Part shown: positions 1 through 8,047 of the stretch, piece after piece
Position numbering within the stretch: the stretch's first letter is position 1
Layout: every line of letters begins with the position of its first letter
DNA from: Flavobacteriales bacterium
GTDB taxonomy: Bacteria > Bacteroidota > Bacteroidia > Flavobacteriales_E > Vicingaceae
DNA: 51,712 nt
Assembly: GCA_029262875.1 (NCBI GenBank)
Contig: JAJCYO010000142.1
Location: forward strand, 1 to 51,712
Direction: 5' to 3'
Position numbers and translations under genes: made by a program
Notes under the pieces: generated by a model
Database searches by the model: none
Told to the model about the DNA's origin: nothing
What the model saw: only the letters and a program-made list of their open reading frames with translations

Positions 1-8
1 GGTTTATC

Positions 9-791
9 CTAAGAAAATCTCATCGTTAGAATTGGCCTAAAGGTATCTCTCACTAAATTTTGAGAGGTACTTTCATGTATTAATTTATGAAGAACACTTT
101 TCCCGTGAGAACCAATGGCAATTAAATCTAAGTTGTTGTCAATGGCATAATTTATAACCCCGAGCTCCTCATTCTTATCATCATAGATAATCTTCTTATA
201 TTTTTCAGGATTTCCATTCAGGTTAAAGTGTTCGATTAGCATATCCATTTTTTCCGTAACATCAGCTGTACCCTCAAAATGATTAGGAGTATTTACCCTA
301 AGCAAATGAATGGTAGCACCGAATAACTCAGCAAATATTTTGACAGTTTCAAATACAGAATAGGTTTCTGGAGAGAAGTCAGATGGGAAAAGGATAGAGT
401 TAATACTCAAGTCCGTCATCTTATGTTTAATGGTTAATACATCAAATTGAGAGTTTCTAATCACATTCTCAGTATTACTTCCCAATAACATTTCTCCAAC
501 ATTGGAAATTCCATTAGAGCCCATTATTATTAGATCTATATCAAAATCAACACCTACCTTATTAATGGATTTACTCACACTGTTTCCTTCTTCAACAACA
601 ACTTCGACATCTAACCCTTTTAAATAGCTGTAATTTTTAATTTCTTCTAATTCTCCATTTAATTCGTTTTCATTTCTTACAACATGAAGGACAATTAGCT
701 TCCCACCTTTCTCTTTCGCAATAAAAGAGCCGTATTCTAATGCATAATTAGAATGTTCTGAGAAATCGGTAGGAATTAAAATTTTATTCAT
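9..791 (-). CDS. Universal stress protein, tandem UspA domains
   Basis: A 260-residue cytoplasmic protein made of two UspA (Rossmann-like) domains, roughly residues 1-125 and 130-260. Each begins with the typical ILIPTDFS / ILFPSDFS strand-loop. Domain 1 has an intact nucleotide-binding signature G-2x-G-9x-G-S at residues 91-105 (GSNG...LLGS). In domain 2 the equivalent stretch starts GSHG (227-230) but the third glycine is replaced by Glu (HES), so ATP binding there is doubtful. Tandem Usp proteins are common in Bacteroidota and are linked to stress and stationary-phase survival; the ligand cannot be told from sequence. The gene is complete (ATG at 791, TAG at 9-11) and diverges from surE across 75 bp. 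The family call is secure, the specific role unknown. Confidence 0.93.
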   Translation of the reverse strand: MNKILIPTDFSEHSNYALEYGSFIAKEKGGKLIVLHVVRNENELNGELEEIKNYSYLKGLDVEVVVEEGNSVSKSINKVGVDFDIDLIIMGSNGISNVGEMLLGSNTENVIRNSQFDVLTIKHKMTDLSINSILFPSDFSPETYSVFETVKIFAELFGATIHLLRVNTPNHFEGTADVTEKMDMLIEHFNLNGNPEKYKKIIYDDKNEELGVINYAIDNNLDLIAIGSHGKSVLHKLIHESTSQNLVRDTFRPILTMRFS

Positions 792-844
792 TATTTTCCG
801 TTTTTATTCAGGTTTATCGGCATATCTAAATCAGAATTTAGCTG

Positions 845-852
845 TAAATTTG
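845..852 (+). promoter_or_regulatory. Candidate promoter -7 box for surE operon
   Basis: TAAATTTG matches the Bacteroidota sigma-ABfr -7 consensus TAnnTTTG exactly and ends 14 nt before the surE ATG. No clear -33 TTG was seen at the expected distance, so this is a moderate call. Confidence 0.35.
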
Positions 853-866
853 CAAAAAATAATTGG

Positions 867-1637
867 ATGCATATAAAAAAATCACTAATTCTTGTAGTCA
901 ACGATGATGGGATTAACGCCCCAGGCATTAAGTCATTAATTGCTGTGGCTAAAGAATTTGGTGATGTTGTTGTTGTCGCTCCAGACAAGCCACAAAGCGG
1001 TATGGGACATGCAATAACATTAGATTCAACATTACATATTAATAAAACGGATATAGCAGGTGTTGTTGCTTATTCATGTAGTGGTACACCGGTAGACTGC
1101 GTTAAGATTGCCGTAAATAAGCTCTTAGATCGTAGGCCAGACTTGATTGTTTCCGGAATTAACCATGGATCCAACTCTTCTATTAATGTCATTTATTCGG
1201 GAACGATGTCTGCTGCTGTAGAGGGTGCGTTAGAAAAGATACCATCTATCGGATTTTCCCTACTAAACCATTCGATTGATGCTGATTTTACTGCTTCAAA
1301 GCATTATGCTAAAAAAATAATTGCGCATGTTTTGGCTAATGATTTTTCCAAAGAGATGTGTTTAAACGTTAATATTCCAAACTTAGACACAGACCTTATT
1401 GCAGGAATCAAGGTTTGTAGGCAAGCAAAAGGAAATTGGGAAGAAGAATACGATGAACGATCTGATCCAATGGGTAGGACTTATTATTGGCTTACAGGAA
1501 AATTCGTAATTAATGATGATGGTAAAGATACGGACGAATGGGCACTGGCAAATAACTATGTATCCATTGTTCCGGTACAACCGGATATTACTGACTATAG
1601 TTTATCAAACAATATAAAAAGCTTAGAAAATGTCTAA
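867..1637 (+). CDS. surE: 5'/3'-nucleotidase SurE
   Basis: A 256-residue metal-dependent survival protein of the SurE family, which dephosphorylates nucleoside 5'/3'-monophosphates. The family signatures are all present: N-terminal VNDDGINAPG with the metal-binding Asp13-Asp14, Ser44 in PQSGMGH, Asn99 in SGINHG, and YSGTMSAA at 110-117. The length is normal for the family. The start at 867 gives the usual short beta-strand before NDDG. Its 3' end overlaps the next gene by 8 bp, so it is probably co-transcribed with the 99-residue membrane protein and lpxB. surE next to lpxB, with comEC nearby, is an arrangement I recall from other Bacteroidota. Confidence 0.96.
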   Translation: MHIKKSLILVVNDDGINAPGIKSLIAVAKEFGDVVVVAPDKPQSGMGHAITLDSTLHINKTDIAGVVAYSCSGTPVDCVKIAVNKLLDRRPDLIVSGINHGSNSSINVIYSGTMSAAVEGALEKIPSIGFSLLNHSIDADFTASKHYAKKIIAHVLANDFSKEMCLNVNIPNLDTDLIAGIKVCRQAKGNWEEEYDERSDPMGRTYYWLTGKFVINDDGKDTDEWALANNYVSIVPVQPDITDYSLSNNIKSLENV

Positions 1638-1929
1638 ATTTAATTTAAAGAAATTTGATCATATTTTAATTGGAATTGTAATTGGGTTAATTATCCCCAT
1701 AGCAGCAATGCATATTATCTTGTCTTACTATTCAAATTTCACTCTTGAATTTCTCATTGACAACCCTATGTTTAGTACTATTCTTGATGACTTAAAAGGA
1801 TGCCTGTTTATCAATTTAGGTGTGTTTTTTCTTTTTTATTGGTTAAAAATGGATAAGGCTGCCAGAGGAGTTGTTGTTGCAACTTTTCTTTATGGTGCTG
1901 TTTATTTATACTACATGTTTTTTATGTAA
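1630..1929 (+). CDS. Small three-TM membrane protein between surE and lpxB
   Basis: A 99-residue protein I do not recognise. Hydrophobic segments at about residues 10-34, 56-72 and 79-98 predict three inner-membrane helices, with short charged loops (FLIDNPMFSTILDD, KMDKAARG). The ATG overlaps the last codons of surE by 8 bp and the stop lies 3 bp before the lpxB ATG, so translation is likely coupled across all three genes. This placement is good evidence that it is a real gene. Its position before lpxB makes an envelope role plausible, but no function can be assigned. Confidence 0.82.
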   Translation: MSKFNLKKFDHILIGIVIGLIIPIAAMHIILSYYSNFTLEFLIDNPMFSTILDDLKGCLFINLGVFFLFYWLKMDKAARGVVVATFLYGAVYLYYMFFM

Positions 1930-1932
1930 ACC

Positions 1933-3042
1933 ATGAGATACTACCTCATAGCCGGAGAAGCATCGGGAGACTTACAAGCATCCTATCTTATTAAAGAATT
2001 AGCTATTGCTGATAATCAGGCAGATTTTAGGTGCTTTGGAGGTGATTTAATGCAACAACAAGGAGCTACTATTGTTAAGCATTATAAAGAGCTTGCTTTC
2101 ATGGGGGTAGAAGATGTCCTAATGAACATTAGAACCATATTTAGAAACATTGCTTTTTGCAAAGAAGATATTAGCAAATACAATCCCGATGTACTTATTC
2201 TTGTTGATTACCCTGGCTTTAATATGAAAATTGCCAAATGGGCAAAAGCAAACAACATTAAGGTTTACTATTACATTTCTCCAAAAATATGGGCATGGAA
2301 TCAAAAAAGAGTTCATAAAATAAAGAAGATAGTAGACAAGATGCTTGTTATTCTTCCTTTTGAGAAAGAGTTCTATGCTAAGTTTAACTACCCTGTTGAT
2401 TTTGTCGGACACCCACTACTCGACTGTATTGCAGACAGACCCCAGATTAGCTTTGAAGATTTTTGTCAAAAACATCAACTAAGCAATAAACCTATCATTG
2501 CATTATTACCTGGTAGTAGAAAACAAGAAATTTCTGCTATGTTATCGTTAATGCTTACTGTTGTTGAGGAATTTCCCGATTATCAATTTGTTATTGCAGG
2601 CGCACCATCACAAAACTTATCGTTCTATCAGCAGTTTATTACAAATGATGTATCAATAATCGAAAATAAAACATACGACTTATTACAGCACGCGACTTCC
2701 GCGTTAGTGGTTTCTGGAACTGCTACTTTAGAAGCGGCTCTTTTCAAAGTTCCTCAAGTTGTTTGTTATAAAACGGGATGGTTATTTTACAACCTGGCTA
2801 AAATAGTTATAAGAATAAAGTACATTTCGCTGGTCAATTTAATTATGGATAAAGAATCAGTTAAAGAGCTCATTCAAAAAGAATTAAATACTCCTAACTT
2901 AATTAATGAGTTAACTAAAATTACTACTGGGAGTTCACGTCAAACAATGATAAATGACTACGAAGAGTTGCATCAAAAATTAGGTGGAAAAGGCGCTTCA
3001 AAAAGAGCAGCAGAATTAATAATAAACACCTTAAAGAATTAA
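1933..3042 (+). CDS. lpxB: Lipid-A-disaccharide synthase
   Basis: A 369-residue GT19 glycosyltransferase, the usual family length. It condenses UDP-2,3-diacylglucosamine with lipid X to form the lipid A disaccharide at the cytoplasmic face of the inner membrane. Recognisable features are the N-terminal YYLIAGEASGD nucleotide-fold loop, a central hydrophobic surface-binding stretch (YYYISPKIWAWNQKRV), GHPLLD, LLPGSRKQEI and VSGTATLEAAL in the UDP-binding half. It starts 3 bp after the preceding small membrane gene. It shows that this organism makes lipid A, which fits the PagL-like gene near 24.5 kb. Confidence 0.96.
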   Translation: MRYYLIAGEASGDLQASYLIKELAIADNQADFRCFGGDLMQQQGATIVKHYKELAFMGVEDVLMNIRTIFRNIAFCKEDISKYNPDVLILVDYPGFNMKIAKWAKANNIKVYYYISPKIWAWNQKRVHKIKKIVDKMLVILPFEKEFYAKFNYPVDFVGHPLLDCIADRPQISFEDFCQKHQLSNKPIIALLPGSRKQEISAMLSLMLTVVEEFPDYQFVIAGAPSQNLSFYQQFITNDVSIIENKTYDLLQHATSALVVSGTATLEAALFKVPQVVCYKTGWLFYNLAKIVIRIKYISLVNLIMDKESVKELIQKELNTPNLINELTKITTGSSRQTMINDYEELHQKLGGKGASKRAAELIINTLKN

Positions 3043-3097
3043 AAATTGATTGTGGATAACTGTTGTTATTTACCATCTTAACTACTACCATTAAATC

Positions 3098-3105
3098 TAT
3101 TTTTG
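3098..3105 (+). promoter_or_regulatory. Candidate -7 box just upstream of the SpoIID-domain gene
   Basis: TATTTTTG is an exact TAnnTTTG match, but it lies only 4 nt from the GTG start. If it is functional, the transcript would be almost leaderless. The T-rich context makes a chance match possible. Confidence 0.25.
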
Positions 3106-3109
3106 TTTC

Positions 3110-4273
3110 GTGTTTAAAGCTGCAACCATATCTTGTGTTCTTCTACTCTCTATCTTTCAGGCTACTTTTGCCGAAATAATAAACATTGGTATTTATCATA
3201 ATGCTAAAATCACATCCTTTATTTTTCATCCTGAAGAAGGAACTTATAGCGTATTTACGGAACAAGGCAAGTTATTGGACTTGGATAAATCAGAGCTTTT
3301 AGAACTTAAATATGTTAACAATCGAATTGCCATCAAGTCATTGGATAAGGACTATGGATCCTTTAAGAAAGTACACTTCATTGGAACTTCATGGAACAAC
3401 TCCTTTAAAATAAAATCTTCTAAAAGTAAAAGGATAAAGATCTATGAAGACAACCTATTTGTTAACCTACACAACTATTACAACTATTTTCAGCTAATTA
3501 ACAACATAGAAATTGATAATTATGTTGCCGGTGTTGTTGAGTCTGAAGTGGGAAGAAGTCCTCCACCTGAATATTTTAAATTGCAAGCCATCATATGTCG
3601 AACCTACGCTTTAAAAAACTTAGAGCGGCATCGAGCCGAAGGGTTTAGTCTATGTGACAAGGTGCATTGCCAAGCCTACAATAGAAAACCAAAGTCTGTA
3701 CTGATAAAAGAAGCAGCACTTGAAACCAACGGTATTGTAATTGTTGACAGCGATATCAATTTAATTACGGCTACCTTCTACTCCAATTGTGGTGGAGAAA
3801 CAGCTAAATCTGAAGAAGTATGGAAGCAAAAGCTATATTACCTGAGGTCAGTTAAAGATACCTTTTGCCTTCATGAAAACAATGCGGTTTGGGAAAAGAA
3901 AATTCCAAAAACCAAATGGACCAACTACCTCGTTAGCCATGGCTTCCCTAAAGGGAGCCTACAACATGAATGCAGCGTTGAATATTTTCAAAATTGCAGG
4001 GAACAATTTTTCGAAAATCAGAATGTGCAAATCCCGTTTACCACCATTCGTAAAGATTTTCATTTAAAATCAGCTCAGTTTAACGTGATTCCAAGCGGGA
4101 ATTTTGTCACACTAAAAGGAAAAGGGTTTGGTCATGGAGTTGGCTTATGCCAAGAAGGAGCTATGAAAATGGCCAAGACAGGGTATTCTTACATCGACAT
4201 ACTGCATTTCTACTATGAAGATGTTCATATGATTAACCTCGAGTCCTTAGCTTTCTTTAAAGCTGACTATTAG
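3110..4273 (+). CDS. SpoIID/LytB-domain secreted protein (putative septal/peptidoglycan factor)
   Basis: A 387-residue exported protein starting at GTG (3110). The signal peptide is residues 1-21 (hydrophobic core SCVLLLSIFQATFA). The SpoIID/LytB domain occupies the C-terminal two thirds, with hallmarks NYVAGVVESEVG, ICRTYALKNLERH and the terminal GKGFGHGVGLCQEGA...YIDILHFYY block. In sporulating Firmicutes SpoIID is a lytic transglycosylase acting on denuded glycan. In non-spore-forming Gram-negatives the domain is found in periplasmic or secreted peptidoglycan-active proteins, so cleavage activity here is inferred. It lies 67 bp after lpxB and may be part of, or just downstream of, that operon. 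GTG is the only usable start that keeps the signal peptide. Confidence 0.88.
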   Translation: MFKAATISCVLLLSIFQATFAEIINIGIYHNAKITSFIFHPEEGTYSVFTEQGKLLDLDKSELLELKYVNNRIAIKSLDKDYGSFKKVHFIGTSWNNSFKIKSSKSKRIKIYEDNLFVNLHNYYNYFQLINNIEIDNYVAGVVESEVGRSPPPEYFKLQAIICRTYALKNLERHRAEGFSLCDKVHCQAYNRKPKSVLIKEAALETNGIVIVDSDINLITATFYSNCGGETAKSEEVWKQKLYYLRSVKDTFCLHENNAVWEKKIPKTKWTNYLVSHGFPKGSLQHECSVEYFQNCREQFFENQNVQIPFTTIRKDFHLKSAQFNVIPSGNFVTLKGKGFGHGVGLCQEGAMKMAKTGYSYIDILHFYYEDVHMINLESLAFFKADY

Positions 4274-4345
4274 TCGTCTATTCTATCCATTTGACTTCAT
4301 CACGACCTTTATAAGGCAGCACTATCATTATCTTTATGCCAAGAT

Positions 4346-4792
4346 ATGAAGTACAAACAAGTCATATTATTTTTAGCACTATTCAGTTTATCCTGTTATG
4401 GAATGAGTTTTTCGGTTTTAGTGATAAACAATGACAGCACGGTGGAAACTAGCGCCTATGACAAGGGATTGAAAAATGTAAATCATTGCACTCCATGGGA
4501 CCATATGAAATGTGTTATGATAACTGGAACTGAGGTTTATGAAGATGGTAGGGATGGAAAAAAAGTAAGACACTGGTGGAGAATGTCATACATAGGAAGG
4601 GCTTGTACTGATAGACATGGAAAAGTATTTGGCACTATCTTCGAAGGAATTTGGGCAATTCCACATTATACTGGAGTTGCTATTGGCAGCGGGTTCGGCT
4701 ATTTAGTTTATGCTGCAAGAGGGCCAAGAAATCCTGAAAAAGTTGCCATTCGGCAACAAAAAAGACAAGATCGAAAAGAAAAAAGAAAGTGA
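4346..4792 (+). CDS. Small secreted protein of unknown function, basic tail
   Basis: A 148-residue protein I do not recognise. Residues 1-19 form a signal peptide (ILFLALFSLSCYG); the Cys is not in a canonical lipobox, so lipoprotein status is uncertain. The mature part has a Cys pair (CTPWDHMKC), HWWRMSYIG, and a glycine-rich hydrophobic stretch near residues 112-128 that could be a membrane segment. It ends in a strongly basic tail (RQQKRQDRKEKRK). It lies 72 bp after the SpoIID-domain gene and converges on the nuclease gene with a 9 bp gap. Coding is supported by the signal peptide, tight packing and absence of alternatives. Confidence 0.7.
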   Translation: MKYKQVILFLALFSLSCYGMSFSVLVINNDSTVETSAYDKGLKNVNHCTPWDHMKCVMITGTEVYEDGRDGKKVRHWWRMSYIGRACTDRHGKVFGTIFEGIWAIPHYTGVAIGSGFGYLVYAARGPRNPEKVAIRQQKRQDRKEKRK

Positions 4793-4801
4793 GTATTGCA
4801 C

Positions 4802-6049
4802 CTAATGGATTTCTACGCTATTCTCTTTCTCAAGTATTAACGTTGGTGTTCCATCAAAATCTGCAATTTTTCCCTTTAATGTAACTTGCTTGTCCTGCCA
4901 TTCTACTATTGGGTCATAACTAAAATTGACGATGTTTTGCTTCCATATTGCTACTGTAAATATTTGGTTGGGATAACGTTTATCTATGTTAAAAAATAAG
5001 TGTCCGTTTTTGGTTTTTCTCCCTCCTACTACAGTCCCTTTTACAGCAACCTTTTTACCACTTCCCATATGCCGTTTAGCCTGAACAGTATTAAAAACAC
5101 CTGGTGGTAATTTTGGCTGATACATAGGCTCAACATCTCCTTTTTGTTTTTCTGGAACCCAAGCATTAATTTCTTTCTGAGCCTCTAATTCTTCTTCTAA
5201 GGCATCATCTAATTGATGAAAGAAATTGATGCCCGTTGCCTCTTCTACTTCATTAATGGACACCGCATAGCTTGTTATTGGGTATTTTATGTCCTTATTT
5301 GGCATAACAAAAGCAATCGCCTGCTTATTCGTCAGGTCCAAAGCAATTTTATAATAATACTTGGGGATACTCACTTTGTTAATTCCTCTTTCTATCACTG
5401 GCAAGCTATCATTTAGTAATGGGCCTGTAACAACATAGAGCTGGGTTTTAGGGTGATCATTAATATACCCCCTTAACAAACCTTCTAATTTGGCCCATTT
5501 TTTTCGATTAAAATCGGCTAACTGAGGTGACATGTTGGAATAGAAATAAGACTCTGAAAGTGCTTTTTTACTCCATTTAAAATCTGCCGAAGGTGCCAGG
5601 TGGCCTCTATCATAACCAAACCCATCGTAATCGTACTTATTCTTAGTTCCTGGTTTTTTAGTTTTAAGAAAATAATCTTTTTCACTTGCACTACCTGTTG
5701 TTACTAATGGATCAATTCTAAAGTTGTTAGACCTACTCACTTTCCCTGTAATAATATCGGGAGTAATAATGTGTGCCACCCATTTCGCTTGTTCGTGTTG
5801 TTCTGAATAAACCAAACACATGGCCGCATGAACAATTATCTCCTCTCCTTCAATTTTCTCAGGCATACCTACTTTAGAAATATCCGCCCTAACCCGCTCC
5901 AGCTTAAGTTCATTAATTTCTACTAATAGTTTGGCTTTTTGCTCATCTAACGCAATGGATTGATTTTCCAATGCCTTTATTTTCTCATCAACACTTTGAG
6001 AAAATAATAAAATTGGGGCTAAAAATAGTAGTAATAGCGTATTTCTCAT
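4802..6049 (-). CDS. Secreted DNA/RNA non-specific endonuclease (NUC family) with C-terminal OB-like domain
   Basis: A 415-residue exported nuclease. It has a signal peptide (1-18), then an alpha-helical, probably coiled-coil segment (about 21-56). The beta-beta-alpha-metal NUC domain spans about 75-290: YDRGHLAPSADF with catalytic H150, then FYSNMSPQ and the metal-binding N181 in the N-x3-W-x3-E context (DFNRKKWAKLE). A C-terminal ~85-residue region (MGSGKKVAVKGTV...QVTLKGKIADFDGTP) looks like an OB-fold nucleic-acid-binding domain, an unusual addition to this family. It is the last gene of a four-gene minus operon, with its ATG overlapping the upstream stop by 4 bp. Likely role: extracellular or periplasmic nucleic acid degradation for nutrient use or DNA processing. 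The nuclease call is secure; the OB call is inference. Confidence 0.92.
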   Translation of the reverse strand: MRNTLLLLFLAPILLFSQSVDEKIKALENQSIALDEQKAKLLVEINELKLERVRADISKVGMPEKIEGEEIIVHAAMCLVYSEQHEQAKWVAHIITPDIITGKVSRSNNFRIDPLVTTGSASEKDYFLKTKKPGTKNKYDYDGFGYDRGHLAPSADFKWSKKALSESYFYSNMSPQLADFNRKKWAKLEGLLRGYINDHPKTQLYVVTGPLLNDSLPVIERGINKVSIPKYYYKIALDLTNKQAIAFVMPNKDIKYPITSYAVSINEVEEATGINFFHQLDDALEEELEAQKEINAWVPEKQKGDVEPMYQPKLPPGVFNTVQAKRHMGSGKKVAVKGTVVGGRKTKNGHLFFNIDKRYPNQIFTVAIWKQNIVNFSYDPIVEWQDKQVTLKGKIADFDGTPTLILEKENSVEIH

Positions 6050-6606
6050 TTCTTTTTCTTGAACTTTTTCTTATCCTTTTTTGCTTGTTTAGCTAATGCT
6101 TTCTTTTCCTTCTCTAACAGTAATTTTTCAGCGTACTCTCTTTTTATTTTTTCTTCTCTTGTCTCTTTTTGTTTACTAAAAACTGCTTCATGTTTATCCA
6201 TGTTATAGCCAATAAACCTTGGTCCACCACCACTTCCTCCTGTTGAAATACCAACCGGACCAATCCCTATACCTACTCCAATCCCATTGGAGCTTTTGGG
6301 CACATCCGTTTCCAATTTAAGGTTCTTTTGCTCGTTTAACTTTAAATCGCCCAACACTTTACCTTTAAGTCCAATTACCGTAACCACATCCGGTGCTGCT
6401 TTAAAATACCAAACTCCATCCACAGCCTTTTCGCCAATCTTACCTTTTATTCCTTTTCCTTCCTTAAATGTATTCAGTACCTCACCATCTTTGCTGATCG
6501 TTATGATGTAATATTCTTTATATCCGTCCCCGCTGCCTTCTCGTGCTTGAGAGAAAGCAATTGACGCAGTGAATAGAAACACTATGGAAAGTAATCGTTT
6601 TTTCAT
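6046..6606 (-). CDS. Secreted protein of unknown function with glycine-rich core and lysine tail
   Basis: A 186-residue protein not assignable to a family by eye. It has a signal peptide at 1-19 (IVFLFTASIAFSQA) and a central region with beta-strand character (YYIITISKDGEVLNTF, TVIGLKGKVLGDL). A glycine/isoleucine-rich stretch follows (GVGIGIGPVGISTGG), then an extremely basic helical C-terminus (ALAKQAKKDKKKFKKKK). The polylysine tail could bind nucleic acid or acidic polymers, an attractive idea because the next gene is a nuclease, but this is inference. The start codon follows the stop of the lipoprotein gene with no gap, and its end overlaps the nuclease ATG by 4 bp. Confidence 0.8.
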   Translation of the reverse strand: MKKRLLSIVFLFTASIAFSQAREGSGDGYKEYYIITISKDGEVLNTFKEGKGIKGKIGEKAVDGVWYFKAAPDVVTVIGLKGKVLGDLKLNEQKNLKLETDVPKSSNGIGVGIGIGPVGISTGGSGGGPRFIGYNMDKHEAVFSKQKETREEKIKREYAEKLLLEKEKKALAKQAKKDKKKFKKKK

Positions 6607-7269
6607 TTAAAAATCAAAAGTACGGGTTGCAACCAGCCTATATTGTGCCAAACTTTTATTTAGGCACTCACTTGGCCATGGAAAATTTGGACTCCAGCAT
6701 TTTGCCTGAACAGCATCACACTCTTCGGAACTCCAATAATAATCAGCACCAGTTAAAACGGGCCCGTTGACTAAATTTGAATGAATAGCACTCAATGCAT
6801 TGTATGTAGGTAAATACCAATCTGGGTATCCATTTAACATCAATCCATTGCATACAGATGCCGCATAATTTCCCGACCCAAAAGTATTTACAATTAAATC
6901 TGTATTGTACTTACCACCTCCAATGGTTGTGTCATTTGCACCTGTTATTGTAAGGGTGTCGAGTTTCCACCTCATTTGAGAACCGACAATGTTTTCCGAA
7001 ACAATATATCCTAAAGTGTTAACTGAATCTATATGAAAAATAAGCCCACCTTGATAGTATATACCATAAAAACTATCTATTGGATTAGCTGCCAAAACTT
7101 CTAAGAAAATTACATTGCTGTCTAAATTCTCCTGAATGCTTACATTCGGGTTGTAATGGTTTTGCACAAACCCTAAGCCATTATTAGATGTAACGCTATC
7201 TTCTTTAGAGCATCCTAACCCTATTAGAATAAGCGTAACCAACGATATTTTTAATTTCATTTTAAACAT
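6607..7269 (-). CDS. Surface-exposed lipoprotein with DUF1566-like domain
   Basis: A 220-residue lipoprotein. A short signal peptide ends in LIGLGC, and the residues after the lipid-modified Cys are S-K-E-D. This matches the Bacteroidota lipoprotein export signal (X-K-[DE]2) that sends lipoproteins to the outer leaflet of the outer membrane. The C-terminal half has DUF1566 (Lcl C-terminal) features: YPDWYLPTYNALSAI and YYWSSEE. The function of that domain is unknown. The gene overlaps the upstream membrane-protein gene by 8 bp. A second in-frame ATG at 7260, directly after that gene's stop, is an equally plausible start (17-residue signal). It is the second gene of the nuclease operon. Confidence 0.84.
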   Translation of the reverse strand: MFKMKLKISLVTLILIGLGCSKEDSVTSNNGLGFVQNHYNPNVSIQENLDSNVIFLEVLAANPIDSFYGIYYQGGLIFHIDSVNTLGYIVSENIVGSQMRWKLDTLTITGANDTTIGGGKYNTDLIVNTFGSGNYAASVCNGLMLNGYPDWYLPTYNALSAIHSNLVNGPVLTGADYYWSSEECDAVQAKCWSPNFPWPSECLNKSLAQYRLVATRTFDF

Positions 7270-7933
7270 GGAATTCGGTTTCTTTAGCTTTTAGTTCTAA
7301 GGTAAATTTAAGAATAAATATATAATAGAAAATTAAAGGAAAGTTCGACAATCCCATGTATTGGTAATACTCAGGAGGCAATAAGAACATGAACCCTGCA
7401 CTTATGATTCCTCCAAAAACTGCGCTAAATATTAATGTTATGGCCGAATACCTAAGGGATTTCATTGCTGAATAATTCTTCACGTTTAGTCGCAGAATTT
7501 TAACAATCCAAACAATAATACTCACAATAGACAACAACCCTATAACGGTATTAAGGTAATATGGCAAAATGATATTAAATGTACCTGCTAAATAAAATAG
7601 ATCTGCCCCCATATCAGCAATAAACATTAACCATGTAACCTGCACAATAGCATTAAGCTGGTAGTTTCTAAAGTAGTTAATCATAAAGTAAAAGGAAAAA
7701 CCACTTGCCGCCATTACCACTATGCTAACAATCTGATTCTGAGCTAAAGTAAGCCCCGTTATGTGTGGAAAAAAATCCCCAAAAGTATATCGAAGCACAC
7801 TTAACAACAAGGCTCCTGTAGCAACCAGCATCAGGTTCTTATGGTTAGTGGCCACCCTGTATTCAGAGAATTCACCTTCATTGGCTCCGCCATCCAATAA
7901 CTCATATTCATCTAAAGGCCTCTCTTCTGACAT
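7262..7933 (-). CDS. Polytopic inner-membrane protein, first gene of nuclease operon
   Basis: A 223-residue protein with an acidic cytoplasmic N-terminus (MSEERPLDEYELLDGG) and about six hydrophobic segments: near 35-50, 63-83, 98-118, 122-145, 160-185 and 192-212. It has no recognisable catalytic motif and I do not know the family. It is the promoter-proximal gene of the minus-strand operon ending in the secreted nuclease. An exact TAnnTTTG box lies about 63 nt upstream on the minus strand (7996-8003), back-to-back with the comEC promoter box. Confidence 0.82.
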   Translation of the reverse strand: MSEERPLDEYELLDGGANEGEFSEYRVATNHKNLMLVATGALLLSVLRYTFGDFFPHITGLTLAQNQIVSIVVMAASGFSFYFMINYFRNYQLNAIVQVTWLMFIADMGADLFYLAGTFNIILPYYLNTVIGLLSIVSIIVWIVKILRLNVKNYSAMKSLRYSAITLIFSAVFGGIISAGFMFLLPPEYYQYMGLSNFPLIFYYIFILKFTLELKAKETEFHV

Positions 7934-7995
7934 GTATTTTCTCTTTTAAAATTAAACTAAAAAACAACTCATCTATAAGTTTAACGACAAGTAAC

Positions 7996-8003
7996 CAAAG
8001 GTA
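7996..8003 (-). promoter_or_regulatory. Candidate -7 box for the nuclease operon
   Basis: On the minus strand this reads TACCTTTG, an exact TAnnTTTG match. It lies 63 nt upstream of the first operon ATG and only 7 bp from the oppositely oriented comEC box, forming a divergent promoter pair. Confidence 0.42.
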
Positions 8004-8010
8004 CATAAAT

Positions 8011-8018
8011 TAGCTTTG
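8011..8018 (+). promoter_or_regulatory. Candidate -7 box for comEC
   Basis: TAGCTTTG is an exact TAnnTTTG match ending 29 nt before the comEC TTG start, which leaves room for a short leader. No convincing -33 element was seen. Confidence 0.42.
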
Positions 8019-8047
8019 TTCGTATCAATAATCTAAACCATACACCG

